NCBI GenBank assembly: GCA_002840405.1
Contig: PHAR01000003.1
Location: forward strand, 310,332-374,331
DNA length: 64,000 nt
From: Deltaproteobacteria bacterium HGW-Deltaproteobacteria-8
GTDB taxonomy: Bacteria > Desulfobacterota > Desulfovibrionia > Desulfovibrionales > Desulfovibrionaceae
Direction: 5' to 3'
The translations under genes and the position numbers were made by a program. Of the stretch, positions 1 through 8,673 are shown in pieces. How positions within the stretch are numbered: the stretch's first letter is position 1; each line of letters opens with the position of its first letter. The notes under the pieces are model-generated. The model saw only the letters and a program-made list of their open reading frames with translations, ran no database searches and was not told the origin of the DNA.

Positions 1-857
1 ATGAGCGCGGTGACGAGCGAGGAGTCGATGCCGCCGGACAAAAACGAGCCCAGGGGCACATCGGCCACCATGCGCAGGCCGGTGGCGTTGGTGAGGAGCC
101 GCTCCAGTTCTGTGGCGGCGTCTTCCTCCGTGCCTGTGAAGGGGTGCGCCAGTCCGACCTCGAAGACCTCCGTCGCAGACCAGTAGGGGCGCGGCTCGGC
201 CGCAAGCGGGTCCTGGCCTGGCCGCAATGTGAGCGCATGGGCGGGCGGAAGTTTTCTGGCGGCGCTGTACACGCTCTGGGGGGCCGGGATGTAGCCCAGC
301 CGAAAATATGCCGCCAGAGAGTCCGGGTCGATCCTGGCGTCGAAAGCCGAATGTATGGTCAGGGCCTTGAGCTCGGAGCCGAAGACCGTGGCCTTTCCGG
401 CCAAGCCGTAGTAAAGAGGCTTTTTACCCATGCGGTCGCGGGCCAGGAGCAGGGTGCGCTCCTTGCGGTCCCACAGGGCCAGGGCGAACATGCCGTTGAG
501 CCTGGGCAGTGCGGCCTCGCCCCATTCTTCAAAGGCCGCCAGCAGCACCTCGGTGTCTGAACCACCACGGAAGGCGTGCCCCAGGGGCTCAAGCTCGGTC
601 TTGAGCGCCCGGAAATTGTAGATTTCGCCGTTGAAAACGATGACGAAGCGCCCCGAGGCCGAGACCATGGGCTGGTGTCCCAGGGGCGAGAGGTCGAGGA
701 TGGACAGGCGGCGGTGCCCCAGGGCGATGCCTTGGGCGTCATCGGAGAAGACGCCAGAATCGTCCGGGCCTCGGTGCGCCAGTGTTGTTGTCATGGCGTT
801 CAGGGTCGCGCCCTGGTCCTGGCCGAGGGGAGAGAGGATGCCGCAGATGCCGCACAT
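1..857 (-). CDS. asnB: asparagine synthase (glutamine-hydrolysing), C-terminally truncated by window edge
   Basis: The start ATG gives MCGICGIL, so after Met removal Cys is the class II glutamine amidotransferase nucleophile. Later motifs are HRGPDDSG, FNGEIYN, GSDTEV and RDRMGKKPLYYG. The synthetase P-loop SGGIDSS is reached just before the window ends, so about half of the roughly 630-residue protein is visible. In surface-polysaccharide loci such enzymes commonly amidate sugar carboxylates rather than make free asparagine; that role is inferred from context. A second, complete paralogue lies at 3722-5638. Confidence 0.9.
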   Translation of the reverse strand, partial: MCGICGILSPLGQDQGATLNAMTTTLAHRGPDDSGVFSDDAQGIALGHRRLSILDLSPLGHQPMVSASGRFVIVFNGEIYNFRALKTELEPLGHAFRGGSDTEVLLAAFEEWGEAALPRLNGMFALALWDRKERTLLLARDRMGKKPLYYGLAGKATVFGSELKALTIHSAFDARIDPDSLAAYFRLGYIPAPQSVYSAARKLPPAHALTLRPGQDPLAAEPRPYWSATEVFEVGLAHPFTGTEEDAATELERLLTNATGLRMVADVPLGSFLSGGIDSSLVTAL

Positions 858-998
858 GGTGCTAGGCACCTCCCGTGTGCGTGCGGGGTCGCTCGTTGCG
901 CCTGAACTGGCCGCCCGTGGAAGGAGCGAGCCGCAGCCCGAAGCCGCGCGCGCGCAAAATGCGCTGGCCCGTGCCCCTGTTCCTCGTCCAGCCGGTGG

Positions 999-2114
999 TC
1001 ATTTCGTTTCCTTGTCCTTGGTAATGTGCATCAGTATGGTTTCCCACATGTCCAGCACCTTCTCAAGCCCGAAGCGCTCCAGGATGTTAGGCGCCTGCTC
1101 GGCGAAGGAGCGGCGTAATGTCTCGTCACCCATGAGCCGGGAGAGTGCGTCGGTCAGTTCCTCCACATTGCCCGGCGGCACCAGCAGGCCGTCCACCTCG
1201 TGGCGTACGATTTCAGCCGGACCGCTGGGACAGTTGAAGGCCACGGCGGGCAGGCCGCAGGCCATGGCCTCGCACAGGGCGTTGGGGAAGCCCTCGAAGC
1301 GCGAGGAGAGCACGAAGAGGTCGGCCTTGCGCAGAACCCCGCCGGGGGCGTTCAGGCGACCAGGAAGCAGGATGCGGTCCGCAAGGCCAAGGGAGACTCT
1401 TTGGCGCTCCAGCCGTTCACGTTCAGGCCCTTCGCCCAGGATGGCCAGGGTCCAGTCTGGAAAGTGTGCGGCCAGCCGGCCGAAGGCCGTCAGCAGGAGG
1501 TCGAAGCCTTTCTGGCGATCGAGCCGCCCCATGCCGAGCAGCAGGGGGCGATGCATGTCCGGGGTCGGCCCCTCTGTCTCCGGCGCGGTAACGGGGTTTG
1601 GCAGGACGTGGCACAGGGCACGGATGCGCGGCGGGAAGAACTCGGCCACGCCGAGCGTCTGTACGGCCACAGCCGCTGCGCGCGGATAGGCCATGCGCCG
1701 CAGGCTTCTCCAGAACAGGTTGATGTCGTAGTGCGCGGGGTGCACGCGCTCGGACACCACCACGGGAAGGGAGCGGCCCACGGCCAGAAGCGTGAGCACA
1801 TTGGTGGCGTCCATGAAAGAGAGCACGGCCTGGGGCGGCTGGCCGTCAAAAGCCGAGGCAATCGCCTGGCGCAGGGCGCGCACACGGCCCAGGTTGGCGA
1901 AAATCGCAGCCAAGGGGCCGTTTGAGGTCCGGGCAAGGTCCAGTGCCCGGTGGCGGATGCGCGGGTGCAGGGCATAGAACGGCGGCACGGACCCGTCGTC
2001 CAGGGTGAAAAGCGTGATGCTGTGGCCCCGTGCGGCCAAGCTGCCCGCAAGTCGGGCAAAGATCCCTTCCGCCCCACCCATTTGTAGGGAGGATATGACC
2101 ATGACGAGGTTCAT
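999..2114 (-). CDS. GT4-family glycosyltransferase
   Basis: This 371-residue protein has a GT-B fold pattern. The N-terminal Rossmann half starts MNLVMVISSLQMGGAE, with the glycine-rich acceptor loop typical of group 1 transferases. The C-terminal half has GMGRLDRQKGFDLLL and FEGFPNALCEAMACGLP, the donor-binding E-x7-E region. It probably adds a sugar from a nucleotide sugar to a lipid-linked glycan on the cytoplasmic side; donor and acceptor cannot be read from sequence. Its start overlaps the stop of the upstream methyltransferase gene by 4 nt (ATGA), so the two are probably translationally coupled. About 140 nt separate it from the downstream asnB. Confidence 0.88.
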   Translation of the reverse strand: MNLVMVISSLQMGGAEGIFARLAGSLAARGHSITLFTLDDGSVPPFYALHPRIRHRALDLARTSNGPLAAIFANLGRVRALRQAIASAFDGQPPQAVLSFMDATNVLTLLAVGRSLPVVVSERVHPAHYDINLFWRSLRRMAYPRAAAVAVQTLGVAEFFPPRIRALCHVLPNPVTAPETEGPTPDMHRPLLLGMGRLDRQKGFDLLLTAFGRLAAHFPDWTLAILGEGPERERLERQRVSLGLADRILLPGRLNAPGGVLRKADLFVLSSRFEGFPNALCEAMACGLPAVAFNCPSGPAEIVRHEVDGLLVPPGNVEELTDALSRLMGDETLRRSFAEQAPNILERFGLEKVLDMWETILMHITKDKETK

Positions 2115-2845
2115 TTCCGGCGGCCCACCAGGAGCATGTTGTGCGAAAAATGGCCCGTGCCGTCCAGGAGATCGACGCCTCTTGCGGCCAGGTTCACGCT
2201 GGTGGAAAAGAGTATCCAGACCGGCAGTAGCAAGGCCTTGAGCAGGCGCGTTGCCCGGCGTTGGTTGAGAGAGGTCTCCACGAAGTTGAGGAGCATCTGG
2301 CCCCCGGTACTGCCCACCTTGCCCTGGCGGCGCAGGTCGACGATGTCGAAGTCGGTTTCGAACAGCGCACGTAGGCCGAATTCCGTGAACCGACGATAGT
2401 CGTGAGGTGCGCCGTGCAGATTGTAAAGGAACGGAGCAGAGGCCACAAGCGCTCCGCCCGGGCGCAGCACTCTGGCGATCTCCCCGACGATGAGGCCGAG
2501 GTCGCGCACGTGTTCCAGCACCTGGGTGCAGAGCAGGGTGTCGAAGCTGTTGTCTGCGAAGGGCAGCGGCGCGTCCGGCTCAATCAGCACATCCACGCCC
2601 TCTCCGCTCACGTCCGCCCCGGTGTAACTGCATACGCTGGGGCTGAACCAGCTCTGATAGGGTTTGGCCCCGCAGCCCAGGTCCAGCACGTCGCCGCCCA
2701 GATTCAGGAGTAGCCCGCGCAGGTCGCGGTGCAGGTCGCAGGTGGCCAGCCACTGGAAGTGCCAGGGGCATGGACTCGGGGCAGAACCGCAGAGGGCGTT
2801 ATAAATGCTTTGGTACGCTGCGCCAAAGGCGCTTGGGGCCGTCAC
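2111..2845 (-). CDS. class I SAM-dependent methyltransferase
   Basis: This 244-residue protein has motif I as DVLDLGCGAKPYQ near residue 50, then LEHVRDLG and RVLRPGGALVASAPF, the Methyltransf_11 signature. It is clearly homologous to the product of 2997-3722: both share YNALCG, PWHFQW, DLGCGAKPYQS and LHGAPHDYRRFTE, so the pair arose by duplication. It is coupled by an ATGA overlap to the downstream GT4 gene. The probable role is methylation of a sugar or glycan chain end. The substrate is unknown. Confidence 0.85.
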   Translation of the reverse strand: MTAPSAFGAAYQSIYNALCGSAPSPCPWHFQWLATCDLHRDLRGLLLNLGGDVLDLGCGAKPYQSWFSPSVCSYTGADVSGEGVDVLIEPDAPLPFADNSFDTLLCTQVLEHVRDLGLIVGEIARVLRPGGALVASAPFLYNLHGAPHDYRRFTEFGLRALFETDFDIVDLRRQGKVGSTGGQMLLNFVETSLNQRRATRLLKALLLPVWILFSTSVNLAARGVDLLDGTGHFSHNMLLVGRRK

Positions 2846-2996
2846 GCCTTCATCCTCTCACAGGGGGGGGCTGTTGGAGTTGGTGAAGCAGGTTGCTGGC
2901 TACAGATCGAAAAATATCGAGTGCCGCACATGGCCATCTCCTTGTTTGCACGTTGCCAGGCGATTTCTTGCGCGGCGTTTCCATGCTCTCCGCCGC

Positions 2997-3722
2997 TCAG
3001 CGTTTGCGTGCCACAAGCACCAGTTCGTGCGGGAAAAGGCCGGTGCCATCGCACTGATCCAATAGCCAGCCCAGACAGTTGACTAAAAAGTCGCCCATGA
3101 TGCGCACAGGTAAGAGCAGCAGCCTGAGGGCGCGTCCGATTTTGGTCCGGTTGCTCTGGAAAAACAGCCAAGCCAGTAGATGCAACGCCAGGGTACCGCC
3201 GATGCCACCCACAGGCAGCACCTTCGAGATCGTGTAGTCCGTGCCGAAAAGGGAGCGCAGCCCGTGCTCGGTGAAGCGGCGGTAGTCGTGGGGCGCGCCG
3301 TGCAGCATATACAGGAAGGGCACGGTGACTACCAGCGCGCCTCCCGACCGGAGCACCCGGTACATTTCGGAAAGCATCTGGCCTAGGTCTTCCACATGTT
3401 CCAGCAGTTGGGTGCTCAGCAGCACATCGAAGCTGGCGTTGGCAAAAGGCAATGGCTCGCCAGGGGTCACTTGCACATCCACGGTCGGAGCGTCCAGCAC
3501 ATCAGCGCCCACGTAGGAGCGCACCGGCTGCCTGAAAAGGCTTTGGTAGGGCTTGGCGCCGCAGCCCAGGTCCAGCACGTCGCCGCCAAACCCGGCCAGG
3601 GTGGCCGTAAGGATTTTGTGCAACTGGTGCGTGGCGTGCCACTGAAAATGCCAGGGTCGTAGTGCCGGGGGAGTGCCGCAGAGGGCATTGTACAGCAAGG
3701 TGTGCAGTTCATCCGGGCTCAT
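2997..3722 (-). CDS. class I SAM-dependent methyltransferase, paralogue of 2111-2845
   Basis: The protein is 241 residues from the ATG whose A is shared with the stop of the upstream asnB gene (TGATG). That junction decides the start over an upstream in-frame ATG inside asnB. Motif I is DVLDLGCGAKPYQ; further motifs are LLEHVEDLG, RVLRSGGALVVTVPF and HGAPHDYRRFTEHGL. The C-terminus is hydrophobic (RALRLLLLPVRIMGDFLV) and may associate with the membrane. The close paralogue immediately downstream suggests two related methylations of the same glycan, or redundancy after duplication. Confidence 0.85.
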   Translation of the reverse strand: MSPDELHTLLYNALCGTPPALRPWHFQWHATHQLHKILTATLAGFGGDVLDLGCGAKPYQSLFRQPVRSYVGADVLDAPTVDVQVTPGEPLPFANASFDVLLSTQLLEHVEDLGQMLSEMYRVLRSGGALVVTVPFLYMLHGAPHDYRRFTEHGLRSLFGTDYTISKVLPVGGIGGTLALHLLAWLFFQSNRTKIGRALRLLLLPVRIMGDFLVNCLGWLLDQCDGTGLFPHELVLVARKR

Positions 3723-5638
3723 CAAGTGCGTCCTTCTTTTTGTTCGTATCCCTGCGCTTCCAGCCACGACTGGAGCATGACCAGGGCCCAAACCTCATGC
3801 TGTCGGTTCGCCTTGCCTTGGGCATGTTCATTCCATATGCGCGTTACCATGTCCGCGTCGAGTAGGCCCTGGGCGCGTATGCGAGCCGGGTCGAGCAGCG
3901 CTGCGCACCACTCCCGTAGTTCACCCCGCAGCCAGCGTCCCACAGGCATGCCAAAGCCCATTTTCGGGCGTTCCACAAGTTCAGGCGGGACATGGCGGTG
4001 CAGGATGCGCCGCAACACCTGCTTGCCCACGCCGTTCTGGACTTTCAGGGCCGTGGGTAAGCTGGCGGCGAACTCCACCACCTGATGGTCCAGCAGCGGA
4101 ACCCTGCCCTCCAGGCCAACGGCCATGCTCGCCCGGTCCAGCTTGGTCAGGATGTCGTCGGGTAAGTACTGGACCAGATCCATGCCGGACAGGGCCTGGA
4201 ATATGTCCGTAGCAGCTATGCCTTCGGCGAGCATGCGGGTGCGCGGTTCCGCAGCTCCCGGAATGAAGGACGCAGGCTTGCGGCTCACGGAGATGAGGAA
4301 CCGGTAGCGCTCGGCCAGCGTGTGAGCGGCCAGCAGCTCCGTCCTCCAATGTAGTTTCCAGGGCAGAGAGCCCAGTAGCGGCAAAGACGACGCTGGCAAA
4401 ACTCGCGCTAGGCTGCTCGCTAGTGGCCGCAGGGCGGCAGGAGCCGAGGGCCAGTGCATGGCGGCTGCGGTAAAATACCTGTCATAGCCGCTGAACAGCT
4501 CATCTCCGCCGTCTCCAGACAGGCTTACGGTGACGTGTTGGCGGGCCATGCGGCTGAGGAGTAGTGTGGGCACCAGCGACACGTCGGCAAAGGGCTCGTC
4601 CCAAAGGCGGGAGGCCGCAGGGATTTCGTCCAGCAGTTGCTGTGCGTCCAGGTGCATCTCTGTGTGCTCGCATCCCAGGTGCCTAGCCACGGCGCGCGCA
4701 TGGGCCGATTCATCAAAGTCGGCGTCGGCGAAGCCGATGCAGAAGGTCTTGATCGGGCGGCTGCTCTGGGCTTGCATGAGGGCCACTACTGTGGAGGAGT
4801 CCACCCCGCCGGACAGAAAGGCCCCCAGTGGCACATCCGAAAGCATGCGCCGCCGCACGGATTGGAGCAGCAGTCGTTCCAGCTCATCGGCGGCGCTGTC
4901 TATGTCGCCGGGAAAGGTGGTGTCCGGTCCGCAACGCCAGATGTCCCGGACGTCCCAGTAGGATGTGATGTCCGGCTCCAGACCGGGGCCGCGCAGGGTC
5001 AGGATGCTGCCCGGCTCAAGCTTGCGCGCGCCAATGTATACGCTGTAGGGCGCGGGGATGTATCCGTAACGGAAATACAGGGCCAGGGCGTCCAGGTTGA
5101 AGTGGCAGTCAAACTCCGGGTGTGCGCGCAGGGCCCCCAGCTCCGATCCGAACACGAAGGTTCTTCCAGCGCGGCCGTAGTACAGCGGTTTGATGCCGAG
5201 GCGGTCGCGCACCAGGTGCAGGGAGTGTTCATGAGCGTCCCACAGGGCAAAGGCGAACATGCCAACGAAGCGCTTGAGCGCGCCCGGCAGTCCCCATTGT
5301 TCGATGGCCGCCAGCATGGTCTCGGTGTCCGAGTTGCCCCGGAATCCCTGGCCCAGCGGTTCAAGTTCGGCGCGCAGTTCGAGGTGGTTGTATATCTCGC
5401 CATTGTAGCTCAGGACATAGCGGCCCGTGACCGAGCGCATGGGCTGGTGGCCCAGAGGCGAGAGCTCAAGGATGGACAGCCGCCGGTGGCCCAAGGCGAT
5501 GCCCGCGTGTTCGTCGGCAAAGATGCCGGAGTCGTCCGGCCCTCGGTGGGCCAGGGGGGCGGTCATGGCCCGGCACTGCGCGCGGAGAATCTCGAGCGGT
5601 GAGTCCGGAGGGGCGAATATGCCGGTGATGCCGCACAT
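3722..5638 (-). CDS. asnB: asparagine synthase-type amidotransferase (AsnB family)
   Basis: A full-length, 638-residue enzyme. Cys2 (MCGITGIF) is the glutaminase nucleophile, and FNGEIYN/SYNGEIYN-type and GNSDTET motifs lie within the first 110 residues. The ATP pyrophosphatase P-loop SGGVDSS is at residues 276-282. LSGDGGDELFSGYDRY and LDRASMAVGLEGRVPLLD follow in the synthetase domain. The reaction is glutamine-dependent, ATP-driven conversion of a carboxylate to an amide. Its place among glycosyl- and methyltransferases suggests it may amidate a uronic acid, but asparagine synthesis is not excluded. It couples to the downstream methyltransferase and starts 4 nt after the GT4 gene stop. Confidence 0.9.
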   Translation of the reverse strand: MCGITGIFAPPDSPLEILRAQCRAMTAPLAHRGPDDSGIFADEHAGIALGHRRLSILELSPLGHQPMRSVTGRYVLSYNGEIYNHLELRAELEPLGQGFRGNSDTETMLAAIEQWGLPGALKRFVGMFAFALWDAHEHSLHLVRDRLGIKPLYYGRAGRTFVFGSELGALRAHPEFDCHFNLDALALYFRYGYIPAPYSVYIGARKLEPGSILTLRGPGLEPDITSYWDVRDIWRCGPDTTFPGDIDSAADELERLLLQSVRRRMLSDVPLGAFLSGGVDSSTVVALMQAQSSRPIKTFCIGFADADFDESAHARAVARHLGCEHTEMHLDAQQLLDEIPAASRLWDEPFADVSLVPTLLLSRMARQHVTVSLSGDGGDELFSGYDRYFTAAAMHWPSAPAALRPLASSLARVLPASSLPLLGSLPWKLHWRTELLAAHTLAERYRFLISVSRKPASFIPGAAEPRTRMLAEGIAATDIFQALSGMDLVQYLPDDILTKLDRASMAVGLEGRVPLLDHQVVEFAASLPTALKVQNGVGKQVLRRILHRHVPPELVERPKMGFGMPVGRWLRGELREWCAALLDPARIRAQGLLDADMVTRIWNEHAQGKANRQHEVWALVMLQSWLEAQGYEQKEGRT

Positions 5639-5641
5639 GGG

Positions 5642-6775
5642 CTAGCTTCCGCTGTCCGCGCCAGGCTGGCCAGCCAGTTCTTCCACCAGCGCGGTCCATT
5701 GGCCCAGGATGCATTCCTCACTCAGCTCCGTTGCCATGTCCTGGGCGGCCCGGCCCAAGGCCGCAGCCTTGTCCGGCTCCGTGAGCAGTGTCCGCATGGC
5801 TGAGGCCAAGGCTGCAACATCGCCGCGCGGCACCACTAGGCCGTTCTCCCCGTGCCGCACCAGCGAGCGCGCGCCCGGTGTATCCGTGGTCACCACGGGC
5901 AGGCCTGCGGCCATGGCCTCGGCTAGGGCATTCGGCTGGCCCTCATAGTGCGAGGACAAAACGAAAATCTCTGCGGCCTCAAGCCAGGCCCCCACATCCT
6001 CTATGGCACCGGGCAGCTGAACCCGCTCGCCCACGCCCAGGCTGGCGGCCAGGGCCGAGAGTTCGTCGCGTAGCGGGCCGCTTCCGGCTAGCACGAGATG
6101 GGCGTTCTGCTCCTTTGCGATGTGGGCGAAGGCGCGGATGAGCAGGTTGAGCCCCTTCTGGGTGTCCAGCCGGGCAACGCTTAGAATGGTGTGCGGGGGC
6201 AGGGCCACTGACCCGCAGGCCTTCAGACGCCGCACCGGGTTTGAGATGATGCGCAGTCTCGGGTTCCAGCGTGCCGGCCAGGCTGCCCGTAGTCCTTCCG
6301 TTTGGATTACGAGCGCCTGGGCCAGGGGATACAGCAACCGCCTGGCAGCGCGCCAAACTAGAGGCAGCGGGTCGAGCCTGGGGTCGATGCGCTCGCATAC
6401 CGCCGTGGGCAGGCATAGGCCCAGACAGGCGGTGAGGACTCGCACGTTGACGAAATCAAGAAAGCACAGCAATGCCTGGGGCTGGCTCTCCCGCACGGCC
6501 CGCCGAATGTGTGCCAGCCTGAGGAAGAAGTCCGGCAGGCGGCGCAGCCCGCGCGAGAACCACAGGATGTCGGCATGGACAAGCCGCACCTCCGGGTGCA
6601 CGGCAAAAGCCTGTTCCTGTTCCGGCCCGCCAAGCAACAGCAACGTCACCGCATGCCCGCGCTCCACCAGAGCCCCGGCCAGCCAAGCCGCAACCCGCTG
6701 CGCTCCGCCGCGCCGGAGGTCGGCGATGGCGATAGTTACGCGGCGCTGGGGAATGGGCGTTGCGCACGGCGTCAC
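5642..6775 (-). CDS. GT4-family glycosyltransferase
   Basis: The protein is 377 residues from a GTG preceded by AAAGGAG at good spacing. A longer reading from TTG at 6913 would run back through the upstream methyltransferase gene and is rejected. The N-terminus VTIAIADLRRGGAQRV is the acceptor-side Rossmann strand and glycine loop. SVARLDTQKGLNLLIRAF and HYEGQPNALAEAMAAGLPVV are the donor-side signature. It resembles the 999-2114 enzyme in architecture (ICFLDFVNV/LSFMDATNV-like segment, CERIDP/SERVHP), so the two probably act on the same glycan. Confidence 0.87.
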   Translation of the reverse strand: MTPCATPIPQRRVTIAIADLRRGGAQRVAAWLAGALVERGHAVTLLLLGGPEQEQAFAVHPEVRLVHADILWFSRGLRRLPDFFLRLAHIRRAVRESQPQALLCFLDFVNVRVLTACLGLCLPTAVCERIDPRLDPLPLVWRAARRLLYPLAQALVIQTEGLRAAWPARWNPRLRIISNPVRRLKACGSVALPPHTILSVARLDTQKGLNLLIRAFAHIAKEQNAHLVLAGSGPLRDELSALAASLGVGERVQLPGAIEDVGAWLEAAEIFVLSSHYEGQPNALAEAMAAGLPVVTTDTPGARSLVRHGENGLVVPRGDVAALASAMRTLLTEPDKAAALGRAAQDMATELSEECILGQWTALVEELAGQPGADSGS

Positions 6776-6791
6776 GGTGCGGGCTCCTTTG

Positions 6792-7511
6792 TTAGCCCTT
6801 GCGGACAATGGCCACCAAGTGCGGCGGTTTGGCCCCGCTCTTGCGGGAGATGAACTGCGCGCGTAAGCGCCGCAGGATCCCGAACTGCCAGTGCCCGAAG
6901 TCCACTTCAGCAATGGTTTCCGGGGTCAGGCCGTGGGAGGCCAGCAGATCCGCCAGGCTTTGCGCTGAGAATGAACCCACATGCTGCCATTTGTGGAACG
7001 CGCAGCCGCAATCTGGGCAGGCCAGCGCACTTTTGGCCAGATCCTCGTCGTTGGGCACGGTGATCACCAGCCGTCCGCCGGGGGCCAACACGCGGCAGAG
7101 CTCCGTCATGGCGGCGGGGATGTCCTCTGGCAGAAGATGCTCCAGCACCTCCACCAGGAACAGCACGTCGGCCTCGCCGTCGGCCAACCCGGTGTCTGTG
7201 GCCCCGCCCACGCTCGCGCCATGGAACAGCGCGTTTTGCCCGATGCGCCGGGTCAACGCGGCTACGGATTCTGGCGAGAGGTCCACGCCCTTGCAGGCCA
7301 GGCCATACGCCATAAGGCGTTCCAGCAGGAATCCCGGTCCGCAGCCCACGTCCACCGCCAGTCCGCGCAGTGGCATGCGGGTGGAGACAAAGCGCACCAG
7401 TCCGGCTCCCACGTTCCAGGAAAAATAGGTGTCGTTGCGCACAGACATCTGGGATAGGAAATTCCAGAATCGCTCGATACTCGCCTTTGTCCAGTGTACT
7501 TCGTGGTACAT
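6792..7511 (-). CDS. class I SAM-dependent methyltransferase
   Basis: The 239-residue protein has motif I AVDVGCGPGFLLERL near residue 55, VLFLVEVLEHLLPED, and LAPGGRLVITVPND as motif post-III. CPDCGCAFHKWQHVG looks like the Cys-containing insertion found in a subset of polysaccharide-locus methyltransferases. It starts 19 nt downstream of the radical SAM gene and ends 16 nt before the next glycosyltransferase start, so it is part of the same operon. Confidence 0.85.
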   Translation of the reverse strand: MYHEVHWTKASIERFWNFLSQMSVRNDTYFSWNVGAGLVRFVSTRMPLRGLAVDVGCGPGFLLERLMAYGLACKGVDLSPESVAALTRRIGQNALFHGASVGGATDTGLADGEADVLFLVEVLEHLLPEDIPAAMTELCRVLAPGGRLVITVPNDEDLAKSALACPDCGCAFHKWQHVGSFSAQSLADLLASHGLTPETIAEVDFGHWQFGILRRLRAQFISRKSGAKPPHLVAIVRKG

Positions 7512-7530
7512 GCGTGCTCCTTGGCGCAGG

Positions 7531-8673
7531 CTAGTCCTGCACGGTTTCCATCCCGGCAGCCTCGCTGCTGCGTAGCGGCACGCCGGGCAGGCGGTTGGCT
7601 ATGCAGCGTGCGCAGAAGGAGAAACGACCGCCCGTGGCGTCATATTCCCGACGGATTTCCCGCGCTCGGGCGCCATGGAACACGCCGACAACACCCGACG
7701 TGAACACATTACCCAGGAGAAAGTCCGGATGCTCCATGCCTGCGGCGTGGCAGCAGGGGTAGGCGTCGCCGTTGCCATGGATGTACATGCCGCCGTGCAT
7801 GGCCGGGCAGATGTTCTGGAACGGCATGGCCAGGAGGTTCAACTGCATGAGCCCGGAGGCGGGGTCCGGCACGTAGAGGTCGAATTCTTTGTGAGTCCTG
7901 GGAGCCCATTGTGCGTGCAGTTCCGGCGTGGAGGCAAAGGGATGCCGACGGTAGAATCCCCAGTCTGGTGCGGGCACGCGGAAATAGCTGGTGAAGAAGT
8001 GCACGCGCGGCATGCTGGCGGCGAAGAGGGCTCGCGCCGCCTCGATCTCGCCTTCGGTGAAGGCCGTGACGATGAACTTGGCCTGGATGCTGATAGGGTG
8101 GTTGCTCTGCTCCGCCAGGTCGTGCAGGGCGCGCATGTTTTCCAGCACCTTGTCGATGCGTCCGCCCCGGCGGTAGGTTTCGTAGGCTTCCTGAGTGATG
8201 CCATCCACGGCAAAGGCGATCTCGTCTAGCCCCGAGGCCAGCACGCGCTCCGAATCGAGTTTGTGGCCGTTGGTGTCGACCTGCACGAGCATGCCGTAGT
8301 CTTTTGCGCAAGCGATGATCTCGTAGATGTCGGGGTTCAGGAACACTTCACCGAAGGTGGTCAGGTTCACTGCGTGCGCCCGTGCGCCGACCTGTTTCAT
8401 GATGGACTGGAACTGAACTAGGGGCATGAATCGTTGTTGCTCGCGCAGGAAGGCCCCACCCTCGATGCCATGCAGACAGCCCGCGCAGCGCAGGTTGCAG
8501 ATGGTTGAGACCTCGATGTCAAGGGTCTGGGGGGCGGTGCGCAACAACGGCGCCAGGGCAGGAAAGCGCCTGCGGGCACGCGCCGCAACGGAGTTGCCTA
8601 AAACCGAAAATCCGTGCAGCAGCCCTTTGCGCTGAAAAATATCACGCCAAGCCCGCAATCGTTTAGAGAGCAT
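7531..8673 (-). CDS. radical SAM/SPASM-domain protein
   Basis: The 380-residue protein has CNLRCAGC (Cys59, Cys63, Cys66), the CX3CX2C [4Fe-4S]-SAM motif. The C-terminal SPASM-like cysteine set is CPAM, YPCCHAAG and FCARC. The barrel carries LTTFGEVFLNPD and FAVDGITQEAYETYRRGG. Such enzymes do radical chemistry on peptides or small molecules; in polysaccharide loci the substrate is usually unknown. Its first codons overlap the end of the upstream ABC exporter gene by 11 nt, implying tight coupling. I see no obvious RiPP precursor gene nearby. Confidence 0.88.
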   Translation of the reverse strand: MLSKRLRAWRDIFQRKGLLHGFSVLGNSVAARARRRFPALAPLLRTAPQTLDIEVSTICNLRCAGCLHGIEGGAFLREQQRFMPLVQFQSIMKQVGARAHAVNLTTFGEVFLNPDIYEIIACAKDYGMLVQVDTNGHKLDSERVLASGLDEIAFAVDGITQEAYETYRRGGRIDKVLENMRALHDLAEQSNHPISIQAKFIVTAFTEGEIEAARALFAASMPRVHFFTSYFRVPAPDWGFYRRHPFASTPELHAQWAPRTHKEFDLYVPDPASGLMQLNLLAMPFQNICPAMHGGMYIHGNGDAYPCCHAAGMEHPDFLLGNVFTSGVVGVFHGARAREIRREYDATGGRFSFCARCIANRLPGVPLRSSEAAGMETVQD

